From: Cognataquiflexum aquatile
Lineage (GTDB): Bacteria; Bacteroidota; Bacteroidia; Cytophagales; Cyclobacteriaceae
Length of the DNA: 64,000 nucleotides
Assembly (NCBI RefSeq): GCF_003316845.1
Contig: NZ_QMIK01000001.1
Span: forward strand, 1,240,001 to 1,304,000
Reading direction: 5' to 3'
In this document: piece after piece, positions 15,908-24,062 of the stretch
Layout of the letters: each line of letters opens with the position of its first letter
Position numbering within the stretch: the stretch's first letter is position 1
Notes under the pieces: model-generated
Database searches by the model: none
What the model was told of the DNA's origin: nothing
What the model saw: the letters and a program-made list of their open reading frames with translations, nothing else
Made by a program: the position numbers and the translations under genes

Positions 15908-17938
15908 ATGTCTTCCTCGCAGACCCAGATCAGATCGACCTTTTTATTGAATCTCAAACTCAATTTTATCAATTTTTGGAAGTTGGCAGTTCCGTTTTTA
16001 CTTTTCTTCTTGATCTTGAGGCTGATAGAAGTATGGGCAGTTTTCAGCATCCACAGTTTGGAGTATTCCAAAACCCAGGTTACGCTCATGGGATGGGTTT
16101 ACGACCTCGAATGGGTATTTTATATTTTAGGTTTTCTCTTGATTTTGAATACTATTTTGGGGATGATTTATCCTTCGACGGCGAAGGTCCTGGTAAAAAT
16201 CACGCTCACTTTGCTAATTATTCTACAAGGCGGACTTCTTTTCTATTTTACCAAAATGCTGCTGCCACTTGGGACCGATTTGTATGCTTATTCGCTCAAT
16301 GATATTTTCCTGACTGTCAAAGCTTCCGGAGAACTGAATCTATTCAATATTTTGGCCATCCTGTTTGTATTGGTTTTTGTTTATGTTTTGCTCGGATTGG
16401 GAAAATGGATTCCCTTAAAATATCATTCAGCCGTCTTTTTGACAGTGGTCTGCTACGGTTACCTGATCGGAATAGGCATTGCCAAAAATACCCAAAAGGA
16501 GCAGGCTGCTGAACTTGAAAGAAATCTGATGGCCAATAAGTCTTCTTATTTTTATGACCAATCTTACAATTACTTCACTTCCAACGAATACCTATATTTT
16601 GACTTTTTCCTTGCTTCTGCCAATTCAGGAGATAGACTTGTCAGCAAAGATCTTACCGAAACCAATTATCCTTTTTTGCATTCCAATGATTATCCGGATG
16701 TATTGGGTCCATATTTTGATGAATTTGACACTTTGCCTGATATCGTATTTGTGATTGTGGAAGGTCTTGGTAAAGCGTATTCAGGCGAAGATGCTTATTT
16801 AGGAAGCTTTACGCCGTTTTTGGATTCTTTGAGCGAGCATTCGCTGTATTGGAAAAATGGCCTCTCGACGACGGGAAGAACATTTGGTGTATTGACAGGA
16901 ATGTTTGGTTCTTTGCCTTTTGCCCAAAAAGGGTTTATGGACCAGGCACCCAATCTGCCCTTGCACCACACGCTACTTTCTTTGCTGAAAACCAACGGGT
17001 ATTTTACCAATTTCCATATCGGTGCAGACAAGAACTTTGACAACGTCAATTATTTCCTTCAATACCAACAGGTAGACAGGATTTTGGATATGACTTCCTT
17101 CGATTCGGATTTTGAGGAAACACCTTCCAAATCAGGCTTTTCTTGGGGTTACCCGGACAAAGCCATGTTTGAAAACGGAATGAGAAAACTACCTGTGAAC
17201 TCCGGGCAGCCCCAAGTCAGCATTTTTCAGACCCAGACTTCGCACGATCCTTTCCTTATTCCTGATGAGGAAAAATACCTGGCGATGTTTGAAAAATACA
17301 TCCAAAATGACCTTATGTCTCTGCCTTTGACAACAGGGGAGTATAGAAAATATAAAAACATGTACGCCAGCATCCTCTATGTGGACGAGGCGATCAAGGA
17401 GTTTTTCCAAGCCTATCAAAAACTGCCTAATTATGAAAACACGGTTTTCATCATCACAGGAGACCACAGGCTTCCCGAAATTCCCCTTGCCACCACCATT
17501 GACAGGTTTCATGTGCCCATCATGATTTTTTCGCCCAAACTCAACCGTCCCAAAAGAATGCATGGCGTCACCAGCCATTTTGAAATTACCCCGACTATCC
17601 TGAGTCTGTTGGAAAACAGGTTTGACCTGGACTTGCCATCCAAAGTGGCATGGAAAGGATATGTGATGGATACTTCATCGACTTTTCAATCCAAAATCTC
17701 CAATCCTTTGATGAGGAATAAAAATCAGTTGGTCGATTATATCAGTGGGGAATATGTTTTGGCAGACAACCAGCTTTACCAACTATATGACAATATGGGA
17801 ATGGAACCGGTCACCGATGTAGCAATGAAAGAAAAACTGCTGACCGAGCTCGCTACTTATAAAAATTCCAATCGATTTGCGACCGAAAACAACCGAATTC
17901 TACCCGATTCATTGGCAGTATATATTCCAAAAAACTAA
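15908..17938 (+). CDS. LtaS/OpgB-like membrane phosphoglycerol transferase (sulfatase fold)
   Basis: A 676-residue protein with about five N-terminal membrane helices (within residues 20-210) and a large periplasmic alkaline-phosphatase/sulfatase-fold domain. Metal and catalytic motifs are visible: PDIVFVIVEGLGKAY (first acidic ligand), GLSTTGRTFGVLTGMFGS with the likely Thr nucleophile, SHDPF, and FIITGDHRLPEIP with the Asp-His pair. Enzymes of this type transfer phosphoglycerol or phosphoethanolamine from phospholipids to glycans. Gram-negative members decorate periplasmic glucans or lipopolysaccharide. It converges with and overlaps by 4 bases a polysaccharide-type operon, so it might modify that product, though being on the opposite strand it is separately transcribed. 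Start codon ATG is preceded by AAGAAAGT. Confidence 0.85.
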   Translation: MSSSQTQIRSTFLLNLKLNFINFWKLAVPFLLFFLILRLIEVWAVFSIHSLEYSKTQVTLMGWVYDLEWVFYILGFLLILNTILGMIYPSTAKVLVKITLTLLIILQGGLLFYFTKMLLPLGTDLYAYSLNDIFLTVKASGELNLFNILAILFVLVFVYVLLGLGKWIPLKYHSAVFLTVVCYGYLIGIGIAKNTQKEQAAELERNLMANKSSYFYDQSYNYFTSNEYLYFDFFLASANSGDRLVSKDLTETNYPFLHSNDYPDVLGPYFDEFDTLPDIVFVIVEGLGKAYSGEDAYLGSFTPFLDSLSEHSLYWKNGLSTTGRTFGVLTGMFGSLPFAQKGFMDQAPNLPLHHTLLSLLKTNGYFTNFHIGADKNFDNVNYFLQYQQVDRILDMTSFDSDFEETPSKSGFSWGYPDKAMFENGMRKLPVNSGQPQVSIFQTQTSHDPFLIPDEEKYLAMFEKYIQNDLMSLPLTTGEYRKYKNMYASILYVDEAIKEFFQAYQKLPNYENTVFIITGDHRLPEIPLATTIDRFHVPIMIFSPKLNRPKRMHGVTSHFEITPTILSLLENRFDLDLPSKVAWKGYVMDTSSTFQSKISNPLMRNKNQLVDYISGEYVLADNQLYQLYDNMGMEPVTDVAMKEKLLTELATYKNSNRFATENNRILPDSLAVYIPKN

Positions 17939-19149
17939 TTTTCTACTTTTCTGGTTTCATTTCGCTGATAGGTATCCTTCAGAATATTACCCATCATTGG
18001 ATAATAGAAATTCCAAAAGAAACTGTTCCTCTGGGAATAATCCTCAGCGTGTAAAAACATCCTCCAGAGTTTTTCAATCCCATAAAAGTCATAAGAACTT
18101 CCTGACACAGGGTTGTCGGCAAAATCTCCACAAAAGTAATAGAACTTTCCCTGGCCGTTTTTCTTTACCACTACCGCCGGAAAATACCTGGGAAGTCCCA
18201 TTTCACCCAATTTTTTGATCCCGTCTTCTGTTGGGGCAAGATCATAATAAGAGACCACTTCATAATCCCTGCTTACAAAAATGATATCAATCCAATAGGG
18301 GTATTTCACAATCTCGGGGACACCATAAGTCTGTTGGCTTTTTAGACTGGAAACGATTTCAGGAACAACTTTCTTAATTTCGATTTCTTCTTTTAGGATT
18401 TCGATCTGACCATTTTCATGCAAAAAAACCATTGCAGGACCTGAAAAGTCCCATGCTTGTTGATGTTGGCGCTTATAGCCCGATACCAGCCATGGAGGCA
18501 AATCATTATTCAGCATGGTATCCAATTCGTCAAAATACCGCGCTATCCAACCGGTCCATTTGATCCCTGCCAAATTCTCAAAATCCTTTCGGACTTCTTT
18601 TTTTGTAGGGCTGGCTATGGTGTTGAATTCGCTGATGATGTCAATTTCCTTCTTGTAGGCTTTTTCCAAAAAAGCTATGTCGTCCTTGTCCATTCCGCCA
18701 TAAATCTTCTTGGAATGGGTTTGGATAGGTTTTTCTTTCAGGTCATTTTCATAGACGCCATACGTATCCGCAAAATAAACCAATTGAGACTCATCAAGGG
18801 TCTTTTGGGTTTGAATTTCGGACTGGCCAGACAAATCGTTGATTTTGTAGTCTTCTATTTTCTCACCGGGAAAAAACCCAAAGTAATCTTTCGATGCATT
18901 ATAGATAGACCCTTCATTTTTGGTAAACTTAAAATGATTAAGCAACCAATGGATGGATTGGTGTTCCTGGTAATTTTGGTTAGGGACAGTTTTGTCAATC
19001 ACCACCACTCCCAAACTAACTGCAGGCAACAAATACCATATCAACATACTAATCAAAGGAATGACAATAAAAATAAAGGCAACCACCAAAAATCCACGGA
19101 AGAAAATCCGGAATTCGATTGGAAGATATTTACCAAGAATATTTGCCAT
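17935..19149 (-). CDS. Unknown membrane-anchored periplasmic protein of the polysaccharide operon
   Basis: A 404-residue protein. One N-terminal membrane helix (about 17-45, FLVVAFIFIVIPLISMLIW) precedes a large soluble domain expected in the periplasm. Conspicuous blocks are VYFADTYGVYE (about 124-134), SEFNTIASPT (about 173-182), KWTGW (about 197-201), WLVSGYKRQ and FYYFCGDFADNP. The order D-T-Y...E-F-N-x-x-A-S-P-T resembles alpha/beta folds such as GATase1-like or glycosidase-type domains, but I cannot name a family. It is the last gene of the operon; its ATG overlaps the stop of the YaiO-like gene by one base (TAATG). By position it takes the place that a periplasmic modifying enzyme (PgaB-like) has in other exopolysaccharide systems. 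That is inference. Confidence 0.75.
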   Translation of the reverse strand: MANILGKYLPIEFRIFFRGFLVVAFIFIVIPLISMLIWYLLPAVSLGVVVIDKTVPNQNYQEHQSIHWLLNHFKFTKNEGSIYNASKDYFGFFPGEKIEDYKINDLSGQSEIQTQKTLDESQLVYFADTYGVYENDLKEKPIQTHSKKIYGGMDKDDIAFLEKAYKKEIDIISEFNTIASPTKKEVRKDFENLAGIKWTGWIARYFDELDTMLNNDLPPWLVSGYKRQHQQAWDFSGPAMVFLHENGQIEILKEEIEIKKVVPEIVSSLKSQQTYGVPEIVKYPYWIDIIFVSRDYEVVSYYDLAPTEDGIKKLGEMGLPRYFPAVVVKKNGQGKFYYFCGDFADNPVSGSSYDFYGIEKLWRMFLHAEDYSQRNSFFWNFYYPMMGNILKDTYQRNETRKVEN

Positions 19150-20390
19150 TAGAATCTGAATTCAGTACCGATAGAAATGTTGAGGTTGTTTCGGAATTGT
19201 TGTTCGGAGATTTCATCCCTTGAGTATCCTACAAATCCAAAACCCATCCACCTGGATGTCCAGAGATGCTGATAGCCGATCCTTGCTCTGTAGGAATTGA
19301 GCAATTGGGATTGGAAATCGCGGGTTTCTTCATCCGGGGAAACTCCTGTTGATAGCTGGATACTGAAAAAGTCTTCAGGTCCATTGAAATAATATCTGGT
19401 CTGAAAATTGGCACTTGTCGAAGATCCGTCTTTTCCCGGGATAAAGTTGAGTCGGAGGTTGAGCCACCAGTTGCTGATGTATTTTCCGGCAGAACCTGTG
19501 ATGATGTGTGTGGCGTCAGAAAATTGCAAAAATCTATATCCTGCCTCTAATTCATAGGCTTTGGGTAAGTTCCAAAAAACACTTGTTCCAAATCTGAACT
19601 TTGGAAAAAATGAAGCTTGGGAATAACCCACATTGAAATAGCCATATTTGTTCTTGCCCAATGAAGGAAAAGCATCCAGCTCCGCTTGGGTTCCTCTTCC
19701 GTCAAATCTCTCAGAATGGGTGACCCTCGCAATCAACGATCCTGTTAAATCGGTGTGCGTCCGGCCATAGACCGAATAAGTATTCCACGGACTGAGGTCG
19801 CCGTAAAAGTAATCGTAATCATAAGTAGCACCTACGGCATTGGTTCGCGTCTTTCTTCGGAGGGTTTCAATGTATCCCAGTAATCCTTCTGTTTTGGGTG
19901 CTTTCGCGAAAACCTCGTTTGCGATTTTCATCGCTGATTTATAGTCTTCCTTGTAATAATAGAGCCTGGATGACCGATATTTCAAAGGCATGGATTGGGG
20001 CCCGATTTTTTCAAGTCCCATTTTGATCACAGCTTCTGCCCTTTCGTAATTTTCGCTCCAAAACAAATCATCGATATAAGCAATATAGGCATCTTCGTAA
20101 GTAGGACTGGCTATCAAAGCCTTTTCAAAATAGATGGCGGCAGAATCGTATTTTCCATCCCAGGCATAGGACCTTCCCATCAAAATCAAAACATCCCCAT
20201 ATTCCGGATATTTTCCCAAAACTTTGGAAAGGATAACCCTTCCTTCTTGTCTTTTACCTTCCAAAATCAGCTTTCGGGCATCTTGATAAAGCACGTCCGG
20301 GTCAAAAGTTTCCTGCGCCCATCCGGTTTTGGGCAGGACTATTGCCAAAAACAAAAAACCATAAAAAAACAGCGTTGCATATTTCCTCAT
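19149..20390 (-). CDS. TPR-containing YaiO-like outer-membrane beta-barrel protein
   Basis: A 413-residue protein with a signal peptide (ending TGWAQ), TPR-like helical repeats at about residues 30-170 (VLYQDARKLILEGKRQEGRVILSKVLGKYPEYGDVL and following copies), and a C-terminal barrel (about 185-413) with alternating strands such as GATYDYDYFYGD, VYGRTHTDLTGSLIARVTHS and the last strand ending ISIGTEFRF. The terminal Phe is the usual outer-membrane assembly signal. TPR plus barrel is the layout of PgaA-type exopolysaccharide exporters and of YaiO. Next to a GT2 synthase it probably guides the polymer across the outer membrane. It starts 7 bases after the GT2 stop. Confidence 0.82.
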   Translation of the reverse strand: MRKYATLFFYGFLFLAIVLPKTGWAQETFDPDVLYQDARKLILEGKRQEGRVILSKVLGKYPEYGDVLILMGRSYAWDGKYDSAAIYFEKALIASPTYEDAYIAYIDDLFWSENYERAEAVIKMGLEKIGPQSMPLKYRSSRLYYYKEDYKSAMKIANEVFAKAPKTEGLLGYIETLRRKTRTNAVGATYDYDYFYGDLSPWNTYSVYGRTHTDLTGSLIARVTHSERFDGRGTQAELDAFPSLGKNKYGYFNVGYSQASFFPKFRFGTSVFWNLPKAYELEAGYRFLQFSDATHIITGSAGKYISNWWLNLRLNFIPGKDGSSTSANFQTRYYFNGPEDFFSIQLSTGVSPDEETRDFQSQLLNSYRARIGYQHLWTSRWMGFGFVGYSRDEISEQQFRNNLNISIGTEFRF

Positions 20391-20397
20391 ATCCGTG

Positions 20398-21861
20398 TCA
20401 ATTAAGCGGAATAGGTGATTCGATTTTTTTCTTATCCTCGGCTTTTTTGAAACCTGTGCGGATCATTTCTCCCCATCCTCCTTTGCCTTTGATAAAGTGC
20501 CAATGTCCTTTCAGACCCCAAAGCACGATTTTGGGATGGATCAGAAATGGCTCCAACAAGACTGTTTTCATCAATTTGTTGAGGTCAGACCTGTCTTTGT
20601 AATTATTGTAAGCCACGCCTTCAAATAAAATACTGAAGGATGAAATCATGACAGAAAAAACGTACATCAACCCAAAAAGTCCCACAAAATACAAAGCACT
20701 GATGTCACCCGTGATAATCATCAAAAGTGTATACAGGAATCCCATCATCTCTATGATTGGCCCACCTTTTTCAAACACAGACCAATAGGGATACGAAACC
20801 AAACCCAAAACCCCATATTTGGGATTCAATTTAACTTTTTGGTGGAGCTGAAGCGTTTCGATTGTCCCGCGCATCCACCTGTTGCGCTGCTTGGAAAGGA
20901 TATTTTCGGACTCCGGCACTTCTGTCCAGCATAATGGATCAGGCACAAAGCCAACTTTGTACTTTTGACCTGTTTCTTCCATATATCTCCGCATCCTGAC
21001 GACAAGTTCCATGTCCTCACCCACGGTCTTTGGGAAATATCCCCCCACTTTCAAAACCAATTCTTTGTTGAAAAAACCAAAAGCGCCCGAAATAAGCATC
21101 AACCCATTGATCCTGGTCCAAGCCATTCTTCCCATCAAAAAAGCGCGGAAATATTCAATTACCTGAAATCTCCCCAAGAGGGTTTCCGGAACTCTGTATT
21201 CTGTCACTGTCCCGTCTTTTACCTGACAATTATTGGCCACACCGATCACACCTCCTACCGCGATTACTTTGCGGTTGGTTTCTTCCATAAATGGCCTCAC
21301 CATTCTCGTCAAAGAATCACTGGACAGGATACAATCCACATCGATACAGGCCAAAATTTCATTGGCTGCCAAGTTGATACCAGCGTTGAGGGCATCGGCT
21401 TTGCCTCCGTTTTCTTTGTCTACCAAAGTCAGCTTGGCATAAGAAGGGTTTGTTGATTTGTAAACCCCACGGATTTTTCCGGTCTCTACATATTTATGGT
21501 AAGCATAATTGGTCTTGACCAAGCCAAAACTTTCAATCATCTTATCAAGAGTATCGTCTTTGGAACCATCATTGACAATAATCACTTCGAATTTTCCGTA
21601 ATGTAGGGTCAGGAGACTTTTGGCGTTTTGGACTATATTTTGCCCTTCATTGTATGCCGGCGCAATGACCGATATACTTGGCGTGACCGGGCTTGTGATG
21701 ACATCTTTGTAATCCGCAAACTTGTTTTTTTTCAGGTGATCGCGCATTTCCAATGTGGAAAGGACAGTCATGATCAGGTAAAAAGAAATGATTGAAAAAC
21801 TGTATACCAAGAACAGTATCCCAAAAACCTCGATCAATATGTCCAAAAGTAAATTATACAT
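20398..21861 (-). CDS. Processive GT2 glycosyltransferase (PgaC/IcaA/HAS-like)
   Basis: A 487-residue inner-membrane polysaccharide synthase. A first membrane helix (about 10-35) precedes a GT-A domain with the ordered motifs of processive beta-glycosyltransferases: VNDGS (Asp98), DVD at 174-176 binding the metal-nucleotide, GED at 281-283 and QRNRW at 325-329. Several C-terminal helices (about 345-430) should form the translocation channel. PgaC/IcaA and hyaluronan synthases share this design, so the polymer may be a beta-linked amino sugar, but the sugar cannot be read from sequence. It overlaps the HEAT protein gene by 8 bases and is followed at 7 bases by the outer-membrane barrel gene. 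No c-di-GMP-binding PilZ domain is visible. Confidence 0.9.
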   Translation of the reverse strand: MYNLLLDILIEVFGILFLVYSFSIISFYLIMTVLSTLEMRDHLKKNKFADYKDVITSPVTPSISVIAPAYNEGQNIVQNAKSLLTLHYGKFEVIIVNDGSKDDTLDKMIESFGLVKTNYAYHKYVETGKIRGVYKSTNPSYAKLTLVDKENGGKADALNAGINLAANEILACIDVDCILSSDSLTRMVRPFMEETNRKVIAVGGVIGVANNCQVKDGTVTEYRVPETLLGRFQVIEYFRAFLMGRMAWTRINGLMLISGAFGFFNKELVLKVGGYFPKTVGEDMELVVRMRRYMEETGQKYKVGFVPDPLCWTEVPESENILSKQRNRWMRGTIETLQLHQKVKLNPKYGVLGLVSYPYWSVFEKGGPIIEMMGFLYTLLMIITGDISALYFVGLFGLMYVFSVMISSFSILFEGVAYNNYKDRSDLNKLMKTVLLEPFLIHPKIVLWGLKGHWHFIKGKGGWGEMIRTGFKKAEDKKKIESPIPLN

Positions 21862-23446
21862 GGCTCAAAACAGGATCCGTAAGGTGGTTGAAAATCTGGT
21901 ATACTTCCATGTCATCCGCTTGACGCGTCCACTCTCCCAAGACATCGGGATTGAGGACATTCAATGCCTGCATCACGGCTTTTTTGGATTCAAAGTCCAG
22001 ACCGTTTTTTAGTTTTTCCAGCAAAATCACTTCTGAAATAGGGTTTCCGATATTCTGCAATACCCCCACAATTCCTAGAAACAAACCCTTGTCGGCGGTG
22101 GACAAATCGCGGTGGAGATGGTTGAGGCAATCTTGGTAGCTGAACACATCAAAGCATTTGATCATCTCCAATTTTTCCGGGATGGTGGCATTTTTGTATT
22201 TATTTATCAATATTTCTAGCAGTTCAAAAAGCCCAAGATACCTGACGAGTTTGTATCCAAAAACCCTCACAGATTCATTTTTGGATTCAAACAATAAATC
22301 AACCCTCACTTTTTCCTGGCTGTTGTTGATAAATTTGATGATTCTGAAATAGACCATTTGCTGCCATCTCGACAAAGGAAAATCCTGGTCGACAAGGACT
22401 TTCAGTTCGGGATCGTTGGAAATATTCAAAAGGGTAGCGACGGCATTGGACCGCACATAAAAGTTTTCTGATTTGGCAAATTTCTCCACCTTCTCTACTG
22501 CTTCCACGACATCCATTTCATTGATTTCGACAATCCCGGAGGTGATCACATCCCATTTTTTTGAGGAAAGCTTTTGGATGGAATGGGCGTCCAAACCGAG
22601 TTTTCGGTAGATAGTCTTGAGCTTGGTTTTGAATTCCCCCTTCATATTTTTGTTGAGACTGATGATTTCCATGATCATCACGTCTTTGAAAAGGTTGTTT
22701 TTAAGATGGTCGACCGGAAAAAAGCTTTCAAACTTCTTTCTGTCAAAAGATTGCAGTTCCTCTAAAGAATGCTCAAAAAGTAAATTGGAAACAGGTTCTA
22801 AACTCAGTTCCTTAAATTTCACGGTGAGGGAGTCTCTTTTCTTTTTTCGTTTTTTGACCACATACATGATGGTGACCAAGATGATCGAAGCCACCAAAAA
22901 CAAAACCAAGGTCGCAACAAGCAGCAACATCTTGGTGTCACTCAGTATTTTGGTTTGTAATTCATAATAAGGAGAAAAATTAACATTGGAAGCCAAAATA
23001 TGAAGCTCCCCTTCCTCAAAACCATTGGATGTGGAGGAAACATCGGAAGGCAAAAGTTCATTACGGCTGAGGTTATCCAAAAATTCATGGATGGCCTCTT
23101 TCTCGGACTTTTGGTCGAAAAGCAAAAATGCAAGATCCGCTTTCTTTCCCGAAGCTGAAAAAATGGTGTCCCTAAGGTGGGCAGCACTTCTAAAATCCAC
23201 AAGCGTATCCGAAACCCACAAACCGTTATGATCCGGCTGGGTCAATGAAAAAATGCTGAGATCCTTCTCATTTTCTTTGACTTCCAATATAAAGGAAAGA
23301 CCGGGAATTTCGCCGGAGACCTCAAATAGTTTGGACTCTACCTGCAAACTAAGGGAATCCTGAGCGCGAAGGTTGCCAAGCTGAAAAATCAGAAACAAAA
23401 ATAATGAACCGACCTTAAAAAAACGCCTTCTATGTGATTCATCCAT
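21854..23446 (-). CDS. Membrane protein with HEAT-like repeats, polysaccharide operon
   Basis: A 530-residue protein: signal sequence (about 10-28), a periplasmic region (about 30-170), a single membrane helix at about 175-203 (LLLVATLVLFLVASIILVTIMYVV) followed by KKRKKKR, and a cytoplasmic helical region (about 210-530) with HEAT-like pairs (KLSSKKWDVITSGIVEINEMDVVEAVEKVEKF, NFYVRSNAVATLLNIS, ESVRVFGYKLVRYLG). HEAT repeats bind proteins, so it may link a cytoplasmic signal to the synthase across the membrane. It lies between a receiver-domain protein (9-base gap) and the GT2 synthase (8-base overlap). No enzymatic motif is seen. Confidence 0.78.
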   Translation of the reverse strand: MDESHRRRFFKVGSLFLFLIFQLGNLRAQDSLSLQVESKLFEVSGEIPGLSFILEVKENEKDLSIFSLTQPDHNGLWVSDTLVDFRSAAHLRDTIFSASGKKADLAFLLFDQKSEKEAIHEFLDNLSRNELLPSDVSSTSNGFEEGELHILASNVNFSPYYELQTKILSDTKMLLLVATLVLFLVASIILVTIMYVVKKRKKKRDSLTVKFKELSLEPVSNLLFEHSLEELQSFDRKKFESFFPVDHLKNNLFKDVMIMEIISLNKNMKGEFKTKLKTIYRKLGLDAHSIQKLSSKKWDVITSGIVEINEMDVVEAVEKVEKFAKSENFYVRSNAVATLLNISNDPELKVLVDQDFPLSRWQQMVYFRIIKFINNSQEKVRVDLLFESKNESVRVFGYKLVRYLGLFELLEILINKYKNATIPEKLEMIKCFDVFSYQDCLNHLHRDLSTADKGLFLGIVGVLQNIGNPISEVILLEKLKNGLDFESKKAVMQALNVLNPDVLGEWTRQADDMEVYQIFNHLTDPVLSHV

Positions 23447-23455
23447 CCATTTGAA

Positions 23456-23815
23456 TTATTGAATTAATCTCCGAACACGCACTGCGAGCTCATTTGGATT
23501 AAATGGTTTTGGGACAAAATCAGATACGCCGAGATTAAAAGCTTCCATGACAGTAGCTTCTTCTTCTCCTAGAGAACTCAAAACAATAATTGGCACTTTC
23601 GGATAAACCTTCTTAGCGTGGTTGATGATTTCGATGCCGGTTTTGAAAGGAATCATGACATCAGTAATGATCAGGTCTGGCTCAGAGGCATCGATCGCAT
23701 CCATTCCTGTCAAGCCATCTTCGGCAGTGGTGACATGGTAGCCATCCTTTTTAAGTCTAAAGTTCAATAGACTGGATATCAGTCTATCATCCTCGATGAT
23801 TAGGATATTCTTCAT
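23456..23815 (-). CDS. Single-domain response regulator (CheY-like)
   Basis: A 119-residue receiver domain with no output domain. The acidic pair IIEDDR (Asp9/Asp10), phospho-acceptor Asp52 in LIITDVMIP, VLSSLGEEE with the switch Ser, and Lys-Pro in PKPFNPNEL are all in place, so it should be phosphorylatable. I start at the ATG at 23815 (MKNILIIEDD); the frame extends upstream but without a family match. It is the first gene of the five-gene polysaccharide operon, which suggests phospho-dependent control of synthesis by protein contact, possibly with the HEAT protein. No partner kinase is adjacent. Confidence 0.92.
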   Translation of the reverse strand: MKNILIIEDDRLISSLLNFRLKKDGYHVTTAEDGLTGMDAIDASEPDLIITDVMIPFKTGIEIINHAKKVYPKVPIIVLSSLGEEEATVMEAFNLGVSDFVPKPFNPNELAVRVRRLIQ

Positions 23816-23845
23816 TTTATTCAATCTTTTGGGTGATAAGAGATT

Positions 23846-23878
23846 TAAATATAGAAGTAAAAAAAACAAAAAAACAAG
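23846..23878 (-). promoter_or_regulatory. Candidate promoter of the polysaccharide operon
   Basis: On the minus strand CTTG (23878-23875), a 21-base spacer and TATATTTA (23853-23846), seven of eight to TAnnTTTG, 31 bases before the response regulator ATG. Confidence 0.35.
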
Positions 23879-23979
23879 GCTCCAAACACCCGAAAAATTG
23901 AAATTATTTTAGGAAAAAATACAATGGGATTAAAATGTATTACATAAAAAAATATTTGCCGTTCCTAACCGTTTATGGG

Positions 23980-24007
23980 TTTCAAAAAAAATAAATTTTT
24001 TTTGAAA
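23980..24007. repeat. AT-rich inverted repeat
   Basis: TTTC-A8-T and its complement A-T8-GAAA face each other across two bases: 13-bp arms. It lies between the polysaccharide operon and the amidohydrolase genes, 56 bases before the first ATG. It may be a promoter-region element or a weak bidirectional hairpin; low complexity makes chance likely. Confidence 0.4.
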
Positions 24008-24062
24008 AAATTTCTTTTGTTAGCTTACAAACTGATTAAATCCAACATTTCAAGCAAACCAT

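Noticed and set aside
18457-19152. 231-codon plus-strand open frame
   Set aside because: Antisense to the 404-residue operon protein, which has a membrane anchor, operon spacing and a TAATG overlap. The antisense translation has no family-like motif.
23980-24007. Rho-independent terminator at the AT palindrome
   Set aside because: Stem has only two G-C pairs and lies upstream of genes on both strands rather than downstream, so termination is unlikely.
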